Shown here in pieces: positions 35,701 to 50,900 of a stretch of 64,000 nt of DNA (position 1 is the first letter of the stretch; each line of letters opens with the position of its first letter). The DNA is from Pachyseris speciosa (taxonomy: Eukaryota; Cnidaria; Anthozoa; Scleractinia; Pachyseridae). Below the pieces are notes generated by a model. The model made no database searches, was not told the origin of the DNA, and saw only the letters and a list, made by a program, of their open reading frames with translations. The stretch spans positions 238,501 to 302,500 of the forward strand of contig JAEMWC010000616.1 in assembly GCA_016490735.1 (NCBI GenBank), written 5' to 3'. Position numbers and translations under genes: made by a program.

Positions 35701-38700
35701 CCGCAGATTCTAACGATTTAGGTAAGTTTTATCATTCTGTTTCTCCATCCATTCAGTAATTATCAGATGCGATGGATGATGGCGGACGGACGGGTGTCTG
35801 CGAGCTCTGAAGCCGTAAGCACCGAACAAGGTGAAATCTCCCCTGAACAAGATACTCCAGATCCGGCAACATATGTCTCGTCTCTCAAGACAGACGAGTT
35901 AAAAGCAGAACTTAATAAGCGTGGACTCAAACGTAGTGGAAATAAAAGCGTATTAATCGATCGACTACGAGCCATCTTTTTGGAAGTTTAATAATAGTCT
36001 TTTGGACGATGAAGCATATTTAAAATTAATAACAGACCGAATTCCTATTTGGCTCACCGAAATTAATTATAATCAAGATGTTAGAGTTCAATGGGACTGG
36101 ATAAAATATAACATACGGAAAGAGACTATGCAGTATAGCAAGGTAAAAGCAAAGCAGCGCAGGGAAAGAATGAATCTGATTGAGAACAAATTGAAACAAG
36201 CTGAGGAACAAGTAGCTGAAACCCCAACTACAGCAAACCAAAATGAACTTGAAAATTTGAAGATAGAGTACGAAAAGGAATATGAATACATCACTAGAGG
36301 AGCAATCACTCGTTCACGTGCTTCCTGGTATGAAAAAGGTGAGAAAAACAATAAGTACTTTCTAAACCTTGAAAGAAGAAATAAGACAAAGAGCACGATC
36401 CGGAAAGTCGAACTCGCCAACGGTATTATAACGACAAATCCTAAAAAAATCATGGATGAGTTGTACTCTTTCTATTCAGACCTTTATAGCGAGACAAATC
36501 AATCGGAAATCAACAGTTGTCCTTTCCTGGATTCCGAAAGCATACCAAAATTATCTCCAGAAATGCAGCGGCTTTGCGAAGGGGAACTGGCCGTAGCTGA
36601 GTGTTATAATGTACTATCATCGTTTCAAAATAATAAGACTCCTGGAAACGATGGTCTCACTATCGAATTCTACACATGTTTCTGGCCCGTTCTTGGTGAA
36701 ATGTTAGTAAAAAGCCTGAACTATTCTTATAAACATGGAGAGCTTTCAATCTCACAAAAACAAGCAGTTATTGTCCTCATAGAGAAAAAAGATCGAGATC
36801 GACGGCAAATCAAAAACTGGAGACCAATCTCTCTTATTAATGTTGATGTTAAAATAGGAACTAAAGCAATCGCTAAGAGACTAGAAAAGGTTTTACCAGA
36901 AATAATACACCACAACCAGAATGCTTACGTCAAAGTTAGAACAATGTTTGATGCAGTACGTACGATTGATGATATTATATCTCTGACAACTTCAAAGAAC
37001 ATAAGCTCTCTATTAGTAGCAATAGACTTTGAGAAAGCTTTCGATTCCGTTAACAGGAATTATCTTATCAGAGTCCTGCAGAAATTCAATTTCGGACCAT
37101 CCTTTATTACTTGGATTACTACCTTTTACTCGGATATATCTAGTAGTGTAATGAATAATGGTTTCGTGACTCAGCCCTTTAAACTCTCCCGAGGGGTTCG
37201 TCAAGGTGATCTTCTCTCTCCTTATCTTTTTATTCTTGTACTGGAAACACTAGCCATCAATATCAGAAATGATACAAGAATAAGAGGAATCAAAATTGAC
37301 AATCAAGAATTAAAATTAGTCATTTTTGCTGATGATTTAACAGTTTTTCTTAAAAGACAAGGAATCTTTTTATCAGCTTTCCAGTACCTTATACATATTT
37401 GGGGTGTTTTCTGGCTTGAAAGTGAACAAACAAAAGACAGAAGTTATGAATCTCGGTTCTGCGAGAGTCACTACAGAAGATTTAAATGTGGAACACATCT
37501 CTAAAGAAGTTAAAATCTTGGGGATACATTTCACTTACGATTATGCACTTTTTTATAGATTAAATTTGGACTCCATCATCAAATCCTTAAAAAAGACTTT
37601 AAACAGTTAGAGCTGGAGGGGTCTCACACTGTTAGGTAAAATACAGATGATAGAAACCTTTGCCATTCCAAAAATTTTATATCGTATGAGTCTCGTCTGC
37701 TCGAACAAAAATTTTATCGAAGATATCAATCAAATTTTATTACTCGGGCTGCGCGCGTCTCGCGCGTCGCCCGGGTCTAAGATTACCGACGGTTATTCTT
37801 TTTCGTCGTCGAGTATCATCCACAAAGTGCACTTCCGGCGTTTCTGCGCAAGCACCAACTATTTTTAACAGAGTGATGCCTGTTGTCACGTATCGGAAAA
37901 TGTCGATTCAAGTTGTGTCTTTTGAAGTCTGAACAAACAATATGTTAAGAGAAGTGTCTATGCGAATGATTGCAAGTTCAACGGCGAGAAGAAAGCTTTT
38001 AACATGAGTAAACTTAACTCCAGATGGACTGCCGTGTTTCCTCGTGTCTGCTTCGGTAGACTGCGAGTAGTCTCTAACTTTGGCGATGGATTGTGGGGCG
38101 GGCGAAAGACACGTGCGCGCGCGAAGTTGCGAGGAGACGCGACGCGAGGGGAGCGCCAAAAATTAGAGACTACAGACAAAGGGAGTTTGACCTTTCACGG
38201 CCGAGTGATTCGGAAGTATAAATCTCATATCAACAGCAAGAATGATACTTGTTGTCACGTATCGGAAAACGTCGATTCACCATGTGTCTTTGAAGTCTGA
38301 ACAACTAATATGTTAAGAGAAGTGTCTATACGAATATTTGCAAGTTCAACAGCGAGAAGAAAGCTTTTAACATGACCAAAATTTAACTCCAGATGGACTG
38401 CCGTGTTCCCCGTATCCGCTCCATTGAGATGTACATTTTGTTGAATAACTCAAGTACGGGATATCACACACCCCTGAGATTTTGTTCGGCAGGTAGTTAA
38501 TTTACTATTTTCCCACAATATCTCAATTTCTGGACTTTAATTTTTGAATGATAAGCGATTAGTTTTTACAAATGTACTAGCGGCTTGAAACTGTCCGGAA
38601 ACGTTCCTTTCTTGTGTTTCAAATGACCCTGGATTGACGTATTTGTAAACAGTTTCACTCTGCTAATTAATTTTCTACTCACATTTCACCGAGACTCCAT

Positions 38701-41700
38701 TCACATTTATGCGAAAAAATCGTACATCGTTCGATAAGCGTTTCCTTCCTCAAACAATTATCCATCGAAGCGAAAACAAGTGTGCTTAGTTTTTTTTTGG
38801 AATCAATACACTATTTTTATCACCTTGCATAATGATAAACCTCTGTGGCCTAAAGGTCATTGTTCCTGCTTGTGACGCAGCTAAACCGGGTTCGATGTCC
38901 TTTAGTGGTATATATCACGGGCTTTATTTTTTCTGTTTCTCTTTTTCTTGTTCTTTTAGAAATATTTTTTACAAGTGTTATAATTATTGTTCTCAATGGT
39001 TGAGCTGTTTTTTAGAGGAATATATGTTGATAGGGGTCTAAGGAAATAGACTCCAACACAAGCTAAACACAATGCGTCCGATGTAAGAAAGACAGACTTC
39101 CAGTTAGGGATACAATACTGTTTTTTGCAAACCCGAGTTTAGGCTAATTGTAGCCTCTTGTTCAACTTCATTTGGAAAGGTAAAGACAAAGTGAAGCGTG
39201 TTACCCTAATAAATGATGTGAATGAAGGAGGCTTAATGTGAATGAAGGAGGCTTAAAGATGCCTCATATTGACTCTATGACTGAAGCACAAAGAATCATG
39301 TGCATCCAAAAATTTCTGGATAACACACCATGCTCTTGGAAGTGTATTTTAAATCACTACCTCAATAAAGTTGGAGGCAGACTACTTTTTTATTGCAACT
39401 TCGAATACTCTAAATTGCCTATAGATATACCAAAGTACTACAAGGAGTGTTTGATAGCTTGGTCTCTCTTGAAAAACTCCAATCCCTCTTCTTTGGATGA
39501 AATAGTCAACCAACTAATCTGGAATAATAGGTTTATATGTATTGACAACAAATCTGTTTTCAATAGGAAACTCTTTTCTTTAGGACTTTGTAAAGTCGGA
39601 GATTTATATGAGTTTATTTGCACGATGCCGCACACAACCGAATCTATGTTAAATGTGCTTGACTTATCTTACTTAAAATCTCTTTATCATTCACTTCCAC
39701 CAGATTGCAAAAAAGAAATTAACAGCAATGTGACTCAGGCAACAAATAAAACGATATCTTTCAATATGTCTGCTCAGGGAGACCTATCCTCGAAGAAGAT
39801 TTACAATCTTCTTATTTCAAAGATATCTAAACCTCCAACAGCGAAAAAGAAGTTTGAAAATCAATATGCCTCGGGAACAAATATTCTTGATTGGGAAACT
39901 ATTTATACACTCCCTTTTAAATGTGCGCTTGATACAAAATTGCGAGAATTCCAGTATAAAATCCTGAATCAAATATTACCATTAAATACCTTTCTTTTCA
40001 AAATTGGTAAAACCGAGTCTCCTCTCTGTGGCTTTTGTCTTTGTAACGAAGAAAGTATGTCACACTTTTTCTTCGTGTGTACCGTGATACAAAGCTTTTG
40101 GAGTTCCATACGTCAGTTATTTGGGAATCATATAATTACTGAGAGTGAGGTAATTCTTGGCGTAACTCATCAGTCGGAAGATGCCCTACTATACAATCAT
40201 CTGATTTTACTTTCAAAACAGTATATTTATAATTGCAAGCTAAAGGGTGTGTTACCATCAAGAGCAGTGTTTATAACCAAAGTGAAAGCAGTTTATGAAT
40301 TGGAGCATCGAATTGCTAAAGAGAAGAACAAACTCTCTTTCCATTATAAGAAATAGAACAGGCTCCTTTCCGAAGAACGTCACATCTCTTTTCCATCTTA
40401 ATTTTAACAGAAATACTTTTTCTCTACCTGCATTAGTACTGTGAAAACAATAGCTTAAATCTAGATAACGCCCCTTGCCCCTGTATGCTGTTGTTGTCAG
40501 GTGTTGCGTTATTGCGTGTGTGTGTGCGTGCGTGCGTGGGTGTGTGCGTGCGTGTAGTCCTAGTGCTGATGTATTCTATTTCTTTCTTGAAATCTTCTGT
40601 AATTTGTCTTTTCTTTGCAAATAAAATAAAATTAAAAAAAAAAAAAAAAAAAGACTACGAGCCGCCATTCAAGCTCAAGACCAAGACCATGGTGAGGAGC
40701 CGATTGAGAGGAGCAGCTCGAACGCTGAAATGGATAAACGAGAAACGGCCTGGTCTTGTTCTAATAGCAAGCTCATAATTGATGATTTATCTTTTTTTAT
40801 TGAGGCTAAAGTCAAAGAAGTCTGCCGCCTGGAAATTGAGAATCTTAAATCCGAAGCGAGCGCGTCTTATGCAAATGAGCTGGTCATATTACTGCAGAAT
40901 GAGAACAAAGATCTTCAAGAGAAATTGCAGGAGTTGGAGTCCCACCACATCATTTTGAAACAGGAAGCTGATTCGCTGCGCGAAGGGAACAAGAGCCTTT
41001 TAACAGCCATCCGACTAACGAACAACGAACTCCAAAACCCCAATGAAGAAAAGTGTGTTCCTACTATTTCTACAAATTTGCATGACCAAATATCTGAAGA
41101 TGTGAATGGTGTGTCACCAGTGCATGACAACGAATCCTCCTGGGTAACTGTTAACAACGAGAAGTTCAAACAGAGAACCAAAAGAAAACGAAGCAAAAAG
41201 GCAAAATTTTCAACGAAAGCAAATCCAACTGAACCATCACGGCCAACTATTTAGCGAAATCAAATCAGACATCAAGATCGGGGCACTCCGAATGCTGCAC
41301 AACAAACTCAGAATCCTTCTATTTCGGTCTCTAGTGGAAATCCATCAACAGATCACATGAGAAAAAAGAGGCTTGTCTTCATAGCCGGGGACTCCATTAT
41401 TCAACACGTCCAGGGTTGGGATCTATCAACGAATGATAAGCATGTGGCAGTCAAGTCCTTCTCGGGTGCTCGAATTGCAGATATGGAGGATTATTTAAAG
41501 CCCTTGCTTAGAAAGGAACCAGATGAAATCATCCTCCATGTTGGAACTAATAACATACGCGACTTAAGTCCGCGCAGCGTGGCTGAGGGCATTGCCAACG
41601 TGGTAACTCAGATTCAACAGGATTTCCCGACTACGCGCCTTGCAATTTCACTACTGCTACCCAGGTCAGATAACTTATAATTAAACGAAAATTCAAGGAG

Positions 41701-44700
41701 GCCAATAAGATCTTAAAGTCGTTTTGTAGCTCTCGTGGGCTTACATTGCTCCGCATCACCAATATAGACTAAACTTGTTTAAATCGTAGGGGTGTCCACC
41801 TTAACCGCAGAGGGTCTTCACTTCTTTCGAATTGCTATGCTGATTTTCTTAAGTCTAATTGAATATTTGGTAGTGAGCCTGCTATCCCTACCTCGTCCCG
41901 GTCTAATGAAAATTCTAACCGGGAACTTGGTCATGACCGTACATCTGAACCAGACCTAACTTTCAGTTTACCCAAACTTAAGGGCTTTAAAATTGCATTT
42001 GTCAATATTGTCAGTTTGCCTAAATACCTGGACGAGCTTCGCCTAAGAGTGCAATCTCAGTCATTAGACATACTAGCCTTAAGTGAGACTCGTCTTGACA
42101 ATACACTGATTCTGCAGTGTCAATAGAAGGTGATACAATTGTTAGGCGTGACCGGTGCAGAGGTGGTGGTGGTGTTGCCATGTACATTCGTAACGTCATC
42201 GATTATAAAATCAAATCCCACCTTTCTGATCCAGATCTTGAGTTCTTGTGTATTGAAATTCAAAAACCCAAGGCCAAGCCATTCCTTCTTTCAAATTGGT
42301 ACAGACCTCCGAATACACCAATTGAGCTTTTTGATAAGTTTGAGGTCCTTCTGGGAAAGATTGAAGCGGAAAATATTGAATCAAATATACTTGGTGATTT
42401 AAACTGTGACATGACGGCAATTACCCCAGCTAATGAAACTAAACACCTTATAGAACTCTGTGAATCGTATCAATATGCTTAATTGATCAAGGAGCCTACA
42501 CGCGTCACCTCAAGTTCTAAATCACTTATCGACTTATTTTTACCAATGAACCCGACAAATTTGTTACATCAGGCGTGTCTCATATTGGTTGCAGCGATCA
42601 CAGTCTAATCTATGTCTCTAGAAAATTAACATGCCCTAGGTCGTTCCCGCGAATCATTGAATCGAGACTATACAAAAATTTTGTGCCCGATAACTTTATG
42701 AATGACATGGCGCTGGTACCTTGGGACATAATAGAGCAAATAGATAATCCTACTAGAGCGTGGGAGGTGTGGAAATAATCATTTTTAGCAGTAGCCAACC
42801 TTCATGCACCTGTAAGTAAAGGAGAGTTAGAAACTCTAAGGCTCCCTGGCTCACCCCTGGAATCAAACGATTGATGTGGGAAAGAGACAGAATAAAGCGA
42901 ATTGCAAACGTCACCAATGACCAGTTAAAATGGGCGGAGAACAAACGACTTAATAATCGAGCAAACCATTCTATTAAGGCCTGCAAGAAGAATTACTATC
43001 ATTCTTACTTCGAGGATAACGTTGGAAAAGCAAAAGCGGCTTGGAATGGAATTAATACACTAGTATCGCGAAAGAAAAACTCTGCTCCGGCGTCAAATTT
43101 GATTATTGGTGACACGGTGATAACTGACCCTCATGAGCTAAGCAACGCTTTTAGCAGGCATTTCACCGATATTGGCCCCAACTTAGCGGCTAACATAAAT
43201 CCCCCTCGAGTCAGTTTTCGTGATTTTGTAGAATCTTGTGAGAGCACCTTCGAGCTTGAATTACTTACTATTGACGGACTGCGCAAACTTGTGAACGATA
43301 TCCCTGTAGGCAAGGCTGATGGCCTCGATGGTATTCCAACTTGCCTCCTAAAGTTATCATTTTCATTCATTGCGTCTTCCCTGACACATATTTTTAATTT
43401 AGTTATTTCCACTGGAATCATTCCCAAAGACTGGAAGAGTGCTAGAGTAACTCCAATTTTCAACGCTGACTCGAAGGTTGACCCAGCCAATTACAGGCCT
43501 ATTTCTGTACTTTCTGTAATAGCCAAACTCTTTGAGAAAGCCATTTTTAATCAGGTATATACATATTTAAATGACAATAAGCTACTTTCGAAATATCAGT
43601 CTGGCTTTAGACCTATGCACTCTACTCTTACAGCTCTTATTGATATCACAGACAATTGGTATCTTAACATCGACTATAGTTTGACAAATGCCATTCTGTT
43701 TATTGATTGATACTATTGACCATGAGATCCTTCTGTCAAAATTGGAGCCGTATGGGTTTAAGGGTGCAAGTCTCAATCTTTTCCGAGAATACCTCTCTGA
43801 TAGAACTCAGGTTACAGTTATAAACAACGTTAATTCTGAAACTAGCTTCATAAGTTGTGGGGTGCCTCAAGGCTCAATCCTCGGCCCCCTACTATTCCTA
43901 CTGTACATTGACGATCTCCCAAACTGTAACCTTCTATCAGATGTGAGGATGTACGTCGATGACACTAATCTTACGTTTGCCTCCAAAGACCCTAAAGAGC
44001 TGTTTTCATCCCTGACTCACGATTTAGGCAATCTGAAACAATGGCTCGATTCTAACCGTCTAAGTCTTAATGTCCTGAAAACTAAGTGTCTGTTTACAGG
44101 CACAGGGCACAAAATCTCTTTGCTCCCTAGTGAACCTCACATATGCCTTGATGGGCATTCAATTGAACGAGTCAATAGTTACAAATGCCTAGGCGTTCAC
44201 GTTGATGAAACATTCTCGTGGGAAGCTCACATCTCCGAAGTCGTCGGTAAGGTTGCTAAAGTACTTGCTGCCCTGAGGAGGTTAAGACCGATATGTCCTC
44301 AGAGTACCCTAGTCACAATTTACAAGTCATTGATTCTTCCGCATCTTGATTATTGCAGCGCTGTCTGGGGCTGCATCGGTAATAGCCTCAGCCAAAAACT
44401 AGAGAAACTACAAAACAGGGCTGCATGCATAATAACAGGGTCTAGTTGGGATACCAGATCTGCCCAGATTCTTCATGCCCTTAAATGGAATAGCCTCGCT
44501 GACAGACGTGCAAAACAACTGAAATCTTTAATGTCCAAAACTGTAAATAACCTTGTACCCGAATACCTGTCTGATAAATTCGCCAGCGTTAATACCATCC
44601 ACAGACATAATCTTCGAGGTGCGCAACATAACCTGTTTATTCCGCGGCCGAACACTGAGGCCCTCAAGAAGAGTTTTCGTTATAGGGGCGCACTAACATG

Positions 44701-44915
44701 GAACAGTCTGTCAGCGGAGGCTAAGCAGTCCACTACTTTAGATAGTTTTTATTCCGCTATTGTGCATTAGTAATTTCTTAACTTAGTTTAGCACTTCTTA
44801 TAGGATTTTTTAACAATATCTGTAATTTAGTCTTAGCTTTTAAGTACTAGGTTTAATGCGCACGGCTCTTTAGAAGACCACTTTACAGTGATAAGGATCC
44901 CGTGGATAAATAAAG

Positions 44916-44962
<47 letters not shown>

Positions 44963-47900
44963 GCAATACAGATCGATCAGTTACCTAATAGGGGTCCAGG
45001 GTGAGCCTCGTTTACTGTCTGGCATTTTGGTCTCCAGTAGCCTACTCAAACGTCATTGGTAATCAACTCTATGCCTTCCTAATGGGTAATAATCTACTCT
45101 CCTCCCACCGGTCAGGCTTTCGGTCGCTCCACTCTACAGTTACCTCATTACTTGAGGCAACTGATGACTGGGCGTACAATATATATCAGGGGAAAGTGAA
45201 CGCTGTAGTATTCTTGGATCGTAAGAAAGCCTTCGATACGGTGGATCGCAGTATTCTGATCTCTAAACTGGCTGCGTATGGCATAAGAGGCGTCTCAGTT
45301 GAGTGGTTTAAATCGTACTTATCTGAACGCAATCAAAAATGTTTCCTAAATGACTCTCCTTCCATCAATCGTGTATTGTCCTGCAGTATCCCTTAGAGGA
45401 CAATTCTGGGACCGTTCGTTTTTCTCTTATACATTAATGATCTACCGAATTGTCTCTTGCACTCAGAGCCCCAAATGTATGCGGATGACACCCACTTGAC
45501 GCTTGCAGATAATGGTGTTGACAGTATTGAACATAATCTCAATAAAGATCTTGCCAACGTCAGTGAGTGGCTTATTGCTAATAAGCTTACAGTTGTAGTG
45601 TAACCTTCAAGAAGGTTCTAAAAGTTGCTGTGTCATGCTTAGTCATCCCTGACAACTTCAAGATAAATTTCGTCGAACCGAACCATGACAGAAGAATTAC
45701 TCGCGGGCGCTGCAAAGGATTTCAGAGGTGTTTCTCGTCGAAACTCTCAAGATAGTTCTGGGAAGAGAAACTTACCAAATAGCAAAAACTTTGCCTGTAG
45801 CTGATCGCACAGATCCTGATAGTTTCTTGCAGGCCCTGGCGCAGCATTTTGAACCACAGAGGAATATCATTTTTGAGCGTTACCTGTTCAACAGTGCCAA
45901 CCAAGAATATGAAAACATCGATCAATACCTGAACAGACTGCGAAAGCTAGCGTTAACCTGTGCTTATGGCGCTCTGTGTGACGAACTGATTCGAGACAAA
46001 CTTGTCATTGGAATTAAAAGCCATGAAGTCAGAAAACGACTACTCCGTGAGAAGGCTCTCACTCTCAACACAGCCTTAGACATAATTGGAGCTGCAGAAA
46101 CAATCAGTGATCAACTGAAAAAGATTGATGGAGAAATAGAAACTTCAGGAGAAGCCAGATTTTAAACAACGAGTAGAAACGGTGAAAAAGTGTAAGTATT
46201 GTAGAAAGAACCACAATGTGCGCCAGTGTCCGGCTTATGGAAAAAATGCAGCAAGCGTAACATGAAGAACCATTTTGCTAAGATGTGCAGAGGTCGAGAT
46301 CAATAATCTCAAAGGAGAATACCTGTGAAGAGCGCTTTCAAGAAACCTTCGTGGAGTGTTCACCGAATTGAAGAAGCAGATCCAACACTGAATGATAATG
46401 ATGTATACTGCATGTATTCAGTCACTGACAGCAGCCATTTTAAATACATGATTGAACCTCTGTTAGGAAGTGGTACAGAAAAGTAACTGGATTGAGGTAA
46501 CCATGCAGATTGATAGTGGATCAGAGGCTCAGTGTTTGAGAATGGAAGATTTTGTAAAGATTCAAAACAGACCAGACTGGAAGAAAACTCGTGCCGTTTT
46601 GAAAGCGTTCAATGGAGAACATGTGTTTCCCAAAGGTCGAGTCTACCTTGACATCCAAATCGGAAGGAAAATGACCAGAGCAAAATTTCTAGTGATTGAT
46701 GATGCCCCAAGTTCAGCATTATCAGGAAAAACATTCGAGAAGTTGGAACTCCTGTCTATTAAAAGAGCATTACTCGTCAGCTCAGTCTCTGACGTGAAAG
46801 GGCTGACCAAAGATGCTGTTTTACAAGAATACAACGATATTAGACGCTGGTGTAGGGTAGATTGGAGATTACAAGATTGAACTGACAGAAGGAGCAGTAC
46901 GAAAACAAGATGCGCCGTACCCGTCGCGAGGAGAGACGATCTCAAGATGGCACTTCATGAAATGGAGCAGAAAGGGCACATAGCAAAAGTTGATGAGCCA
47001 ACAGACTGGGTGAGCAGTGCAGTATATGTGAAGAAGTGCAATGGCCAACTACGTGTCTGTCTGGACCCCAGAGAATTGAATAAGCATGTCAAAATACCAA
47101 AGCTCTGCCTCCCAACCGTTGATGATGTGACCTCCAGGCTTGCTAAAGCGCAAGTGTTCACAGTTCGGGATGCTAAAGATGGGTTTCTGCAAGTGAAGCT
47201 GGATGAGGACGCAAATTAACAACATTTCACACTCCTTTTGGTAGATACAAGTGGCTTAGGATGCCCTTCGGTATACGTAGTGCACCGGAAGAATTTCAGA
47301 TACATGTTAACGACATCATTGAAGGCCTGGAAGGAGGAACTGCAATAGCTGATGACCTATTTGTCACTGGAGCAGGAAACACCCATAAAAAAGCCCTGGC
47401 AGACCATGACAGAAATCTGATTGCGTTACTACAGAAGTGCAGGGAGCGAAACTTCAAAGTGAACAAGGACAAGTTCGTCTTCAAACCACAGAAGTTGAAG
47501 TACTGTGGTCATATCCTGACGTCTGAAGGTATTTTGCCAGATCCAGCCAAAGTTAAAGCCATCACTCAGATGCCGAGACCACACAGTAAAACTGAAGTGA
47601 GAAGATTACTTGGAATGATCAATTATCTGGGCAAGTTTTTACGTCAGCTGTCCAATGTATCTGAACCTCTCAGAAACCTAACCAAGGAGCAAAACCAATT
47701 CATGTGGTCGAAAGTTCACGAAGATGCCTTCAACAAGTTGACACAGATGATTTTAGAACCGCCACTACTCCGTTACTACGATTTGGAGGAAGAAGTAACG
47801 ATTGAGACGGATGCAAGCGACTATGGACTTGGAGCAGTTCTACTTCGAGCCGGCAGACCAGTGGCATTTGCTATTCGCACAATGACTGAGACTGAGAGAC

Positions 47901-50900
47901 GTTATTCTCAGATCGAGAAGGAATGCCTCGCACTGGTGTTTGGTTGTACACGATTTGACCACTATCTCCATGGAAGAGAAAAGATTACAGCAGTCACAGA
48001 TCATAAGCCTCTAGAAACGATTCTAGCCAAAAGTATCAACAGCGCAACCAAGAGGTTACAACGCATGATGCTACGATTGCAAAAGTACCACCCGAATGTT
48101 GTGTACAAAAAAGGAACTCAGATGTACATAAGTAATCATCTGTCAAGGTTTGCCCTTCCAAACAGCCGAAAGCACAAGAAGGAAATGGATGATTATGAAG
48201 TCTTTACAATTCACGCAGAAGAACTTCTCATGAAAGAGATCGAAGGAATAGATCCAAATATCTTTCGCAACATGGCAGATGCAACGCTTCAGAAAGTAGC
48301 AACAGCAACCTCAAGAGATGGAAATCTCATGACCTTAGCTGAAATCATAGCTAATGGATGACCTGAGGACGAGACGCAAGTACCGCCCAATGTCCGTGAC
48401 TATTGGCCGTATAGAGATGAACTAGCAGTTCAGGATGGAATAATCTACAGAGGAACGAGAGTGCTTATTCCCACGGTTATGCGCCCACAGATGTTAGAAA
48501 AGATACACTCCGCTCACCTAGGAGTAGAGGGATGCATGAGACATGCAAAAGATACATTGTATTGGCCATCGATTCACCATGATGTCAAATATCTCTGCGA
48601 TAACTGTGATATATGTCAGGACGCTAAGCTAGACCAACCTAGAGAAACCATGCAGAACCAGCCTAATCCAAAGAGAAGATGGCAAATAGTCACTACGGAT
48701 CTGTTCAATGTGAAGAAAGACGTCTACTTGATAGTTGTAGATAATCTGAGAAAATACTGGGACTTAGAGCAACTAAATTATACTGATGCTGAGTCTACAA
48801 TCTTACAGATGAAGAAGATTCGCTCAGCATGGAGTCCCTGAGGTGGTGATATCAGATAATGGTCCCTAATATGCCAGCAAGGAATTTAAGGTGATTCCTC
48901 TCAATTGCATGGCGCATCCTTACTGCGCATAATTTATTCGTGCGCGCGTACACTAGAAACATTGCAAATTTGCCTTGACATTGAGCTTTTTCAGCTGAAA
49001 TTTACCCTTTGTCGTCGTGTTGTAAAGAAACGAGCACGGTGACCCCCCCCCCCCCTTTTTTTTTATTGGTGTAATGTACTCGTAATAGGCACACGAAAAA
49101 CATATTTCAAGGAGAAAAAAAGTTTAATAGTAGAAGATAGATTATTTATATATAAATGGGGTGAAACTCTGCGTTTGGAGCCAGGAAGGAGTTTGAAATG
49201 ATGACGAAGTGGTCCAATGTCCTCACATTATTTGCAAGATCGGCAATTTGAAATCACAATACTAAAAGAATATAGCCCAGAAAAACAATTAGGCTCTAGT
49301 TTTTGCTACATAATAACAGCTTTCTTCAGTTGTTCATGCTTGGAACATTTCTCGCACAACTCCGTAAAAACAGTTAGAACAACGAGCATGCAGGGCAAAA
49401 ACAAGCACGGTGACCCCATCTTTTTATTGCATTTTTTCAATGTCCTATGCATGACTATCAATTGTGCCAAGTCTGAAAAAATCTTAATAGTACATCCTTT
49501 TCAGGGGAATTACCTTAAAGAGTTTTCAGAGAAGTGGAATTTTCATCACTATACATCTTCACCACACCATCCACTGAAAAGGAAACGGTACCGCGGAAGC
49601 TGCAGTCAAACAAGCTAAGAGGATACTCAAGATGAGCCAAGACCCCTGGATGGCTATTTTGGAACAAACTAATACTCCTGATAAGTTGGCATCACCTAAT
49701 GAAAAACTGAATTCCAGAAGAACAAGAACAGCTATACCAGTGAAATCAGAGTTACTTGAACCGCATGCAATACCAACCTCAAGCATCATAATAAGAGCTT
49801 CAGTCAAGAAGAAGCAACAGAACAAGAGGTACCATGATAAGAAAGCAAAGCCGCTACCCCTTTTTGTTGTAGGAGATAGTATTCGCGCCAAGACCAGACC
49901 TCAGTCGTCGCCCCTATGGACACAAGGAAGTGTGGTCAGACGAGAAACTGACAGATCGTACAAAGTGAAGGCAGATGGCCGTGAGTATAGGAGTGTCACA
50001 CCAGGAAAACAAGAGAGATGACAACGCCCAAAGTCATTGTTCCAGACTCTTCTTTAGACCTTCCTGTGGGCCCAGTCCCACAGTCGGATGCAGCCTTGCC
50101 AATTGCCTCGCAGCCAAAGTCCTTGGAACTTCCTGGAGACAACTATGAAACAGGACAAACGCATTTGAGGGCTACGAAATTAGAACCAGTACCGATTCGG
50201 CAAGGCGTAAGAAGATCACAAAGACAAGTCAAGCCAAACTCAAAGTATAAAGACTTTGTTCTGTTTAAATAACTTTAGTGACATTTGATAGATTGCAATA
50301 GGCAAAGTAATCTATCATGATTTCTTTAATGAATTATTCGTCAGTCTTTGTAAAGAAGAGAGGATGTAGTGTAACCTTCAACAATGTTCTAGAAGTTGCT
50401 ATGCTATGCTTAGTCATCCCTAACATAGTGTAGCAATAGAATCTACTGTTATCATATGGAATGTTCTAGATTCTCAGGCGTACCTATAAAAGCCGAGCTT
50501 TTAACAAGATGTTGTGTTGGAGTTGCTGGTATTGCCAGTTAGATATCAATAAGGGTGTATGTTGCAGAGTATAAATCTAAAACTGAATTCATGTTAATTG
50601 GTTCTCGGCAAAGACTGGGATCACTTGCCCATTCCCCCTCTCTAAAAATTGACGGAGCCCCGATAAGCCAAGTGCCCAGCACCAAATCTCTTCGTATTTT
50701 CATAGACGAAAATCTATCTTGGAATGTTTACATTGAGAATCTGTCTAAGAAGATTGCTTCTGGTATTGAGGCCCTGAAGCGCATTCGACCTTTTGTTCCT
50801 TGCAGAACGCTGCTATTTATTTACAACTCACTAGTGAAACCTCATTTCCATTACTGTAACGTTGTTTGGGGTAACTGTAGTAAAACTCTTGCCAACAAAC

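Larger units (their letters stand above)
35963..40663 (+). mobile_element. 5'-truncated L1/Tx1-type LINE with 11-bp target duplication and poly(A)
   Basis: The target duplication GACTACGAGCC flanks it at 35963-35973 and 40653-40663. It has a poly(A) tail at ~40634-40652 and a (TG/CG)n-rich 3' UTR. The AP endonuclease is missing by 5' truncation; the coding remainder begins in the endonuclease-RT linker. Confidence 0.9.
35760..44962 (+). mobile_element. CR1-like LINE with SAP and SGNH ORF1, split by a second LINE
   Basis: 5' part 35767-35973 (SAP domain), then the L1/Tx1 insertion, then ORF1 continuation, AP endonuclease (42117-42482), RT (42871-44770) and an (ATT)n tail at 44917-44962. ORF1 continues in the same frame across the insertion once the 11-bp duplication GACTACGAGCC is counted once, which proves the nesting. 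Stops and frameshifts make the copy defective. Confidence 0.85.
45594..50566 (+). mobile_element. Ty3/gypsy-type LTR retrotransposon with truncated 5' LTR
   Basis: Order gag - CCHC - protease - RT - RNase H - integrase places it with Ty3/gypsy. The 3' LTR (50365-50566, TGTAGTGTAACC...) follows a purine tract AAAGAAGAGAGGA. Only the first ~65 bp of the LTR survive at 45594. Candidate 5-bp flanks ACAGT/AGAGT differ by one base. Multiple frameshifts and a MITE insertion make it inactive. Confidence 0.85.
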
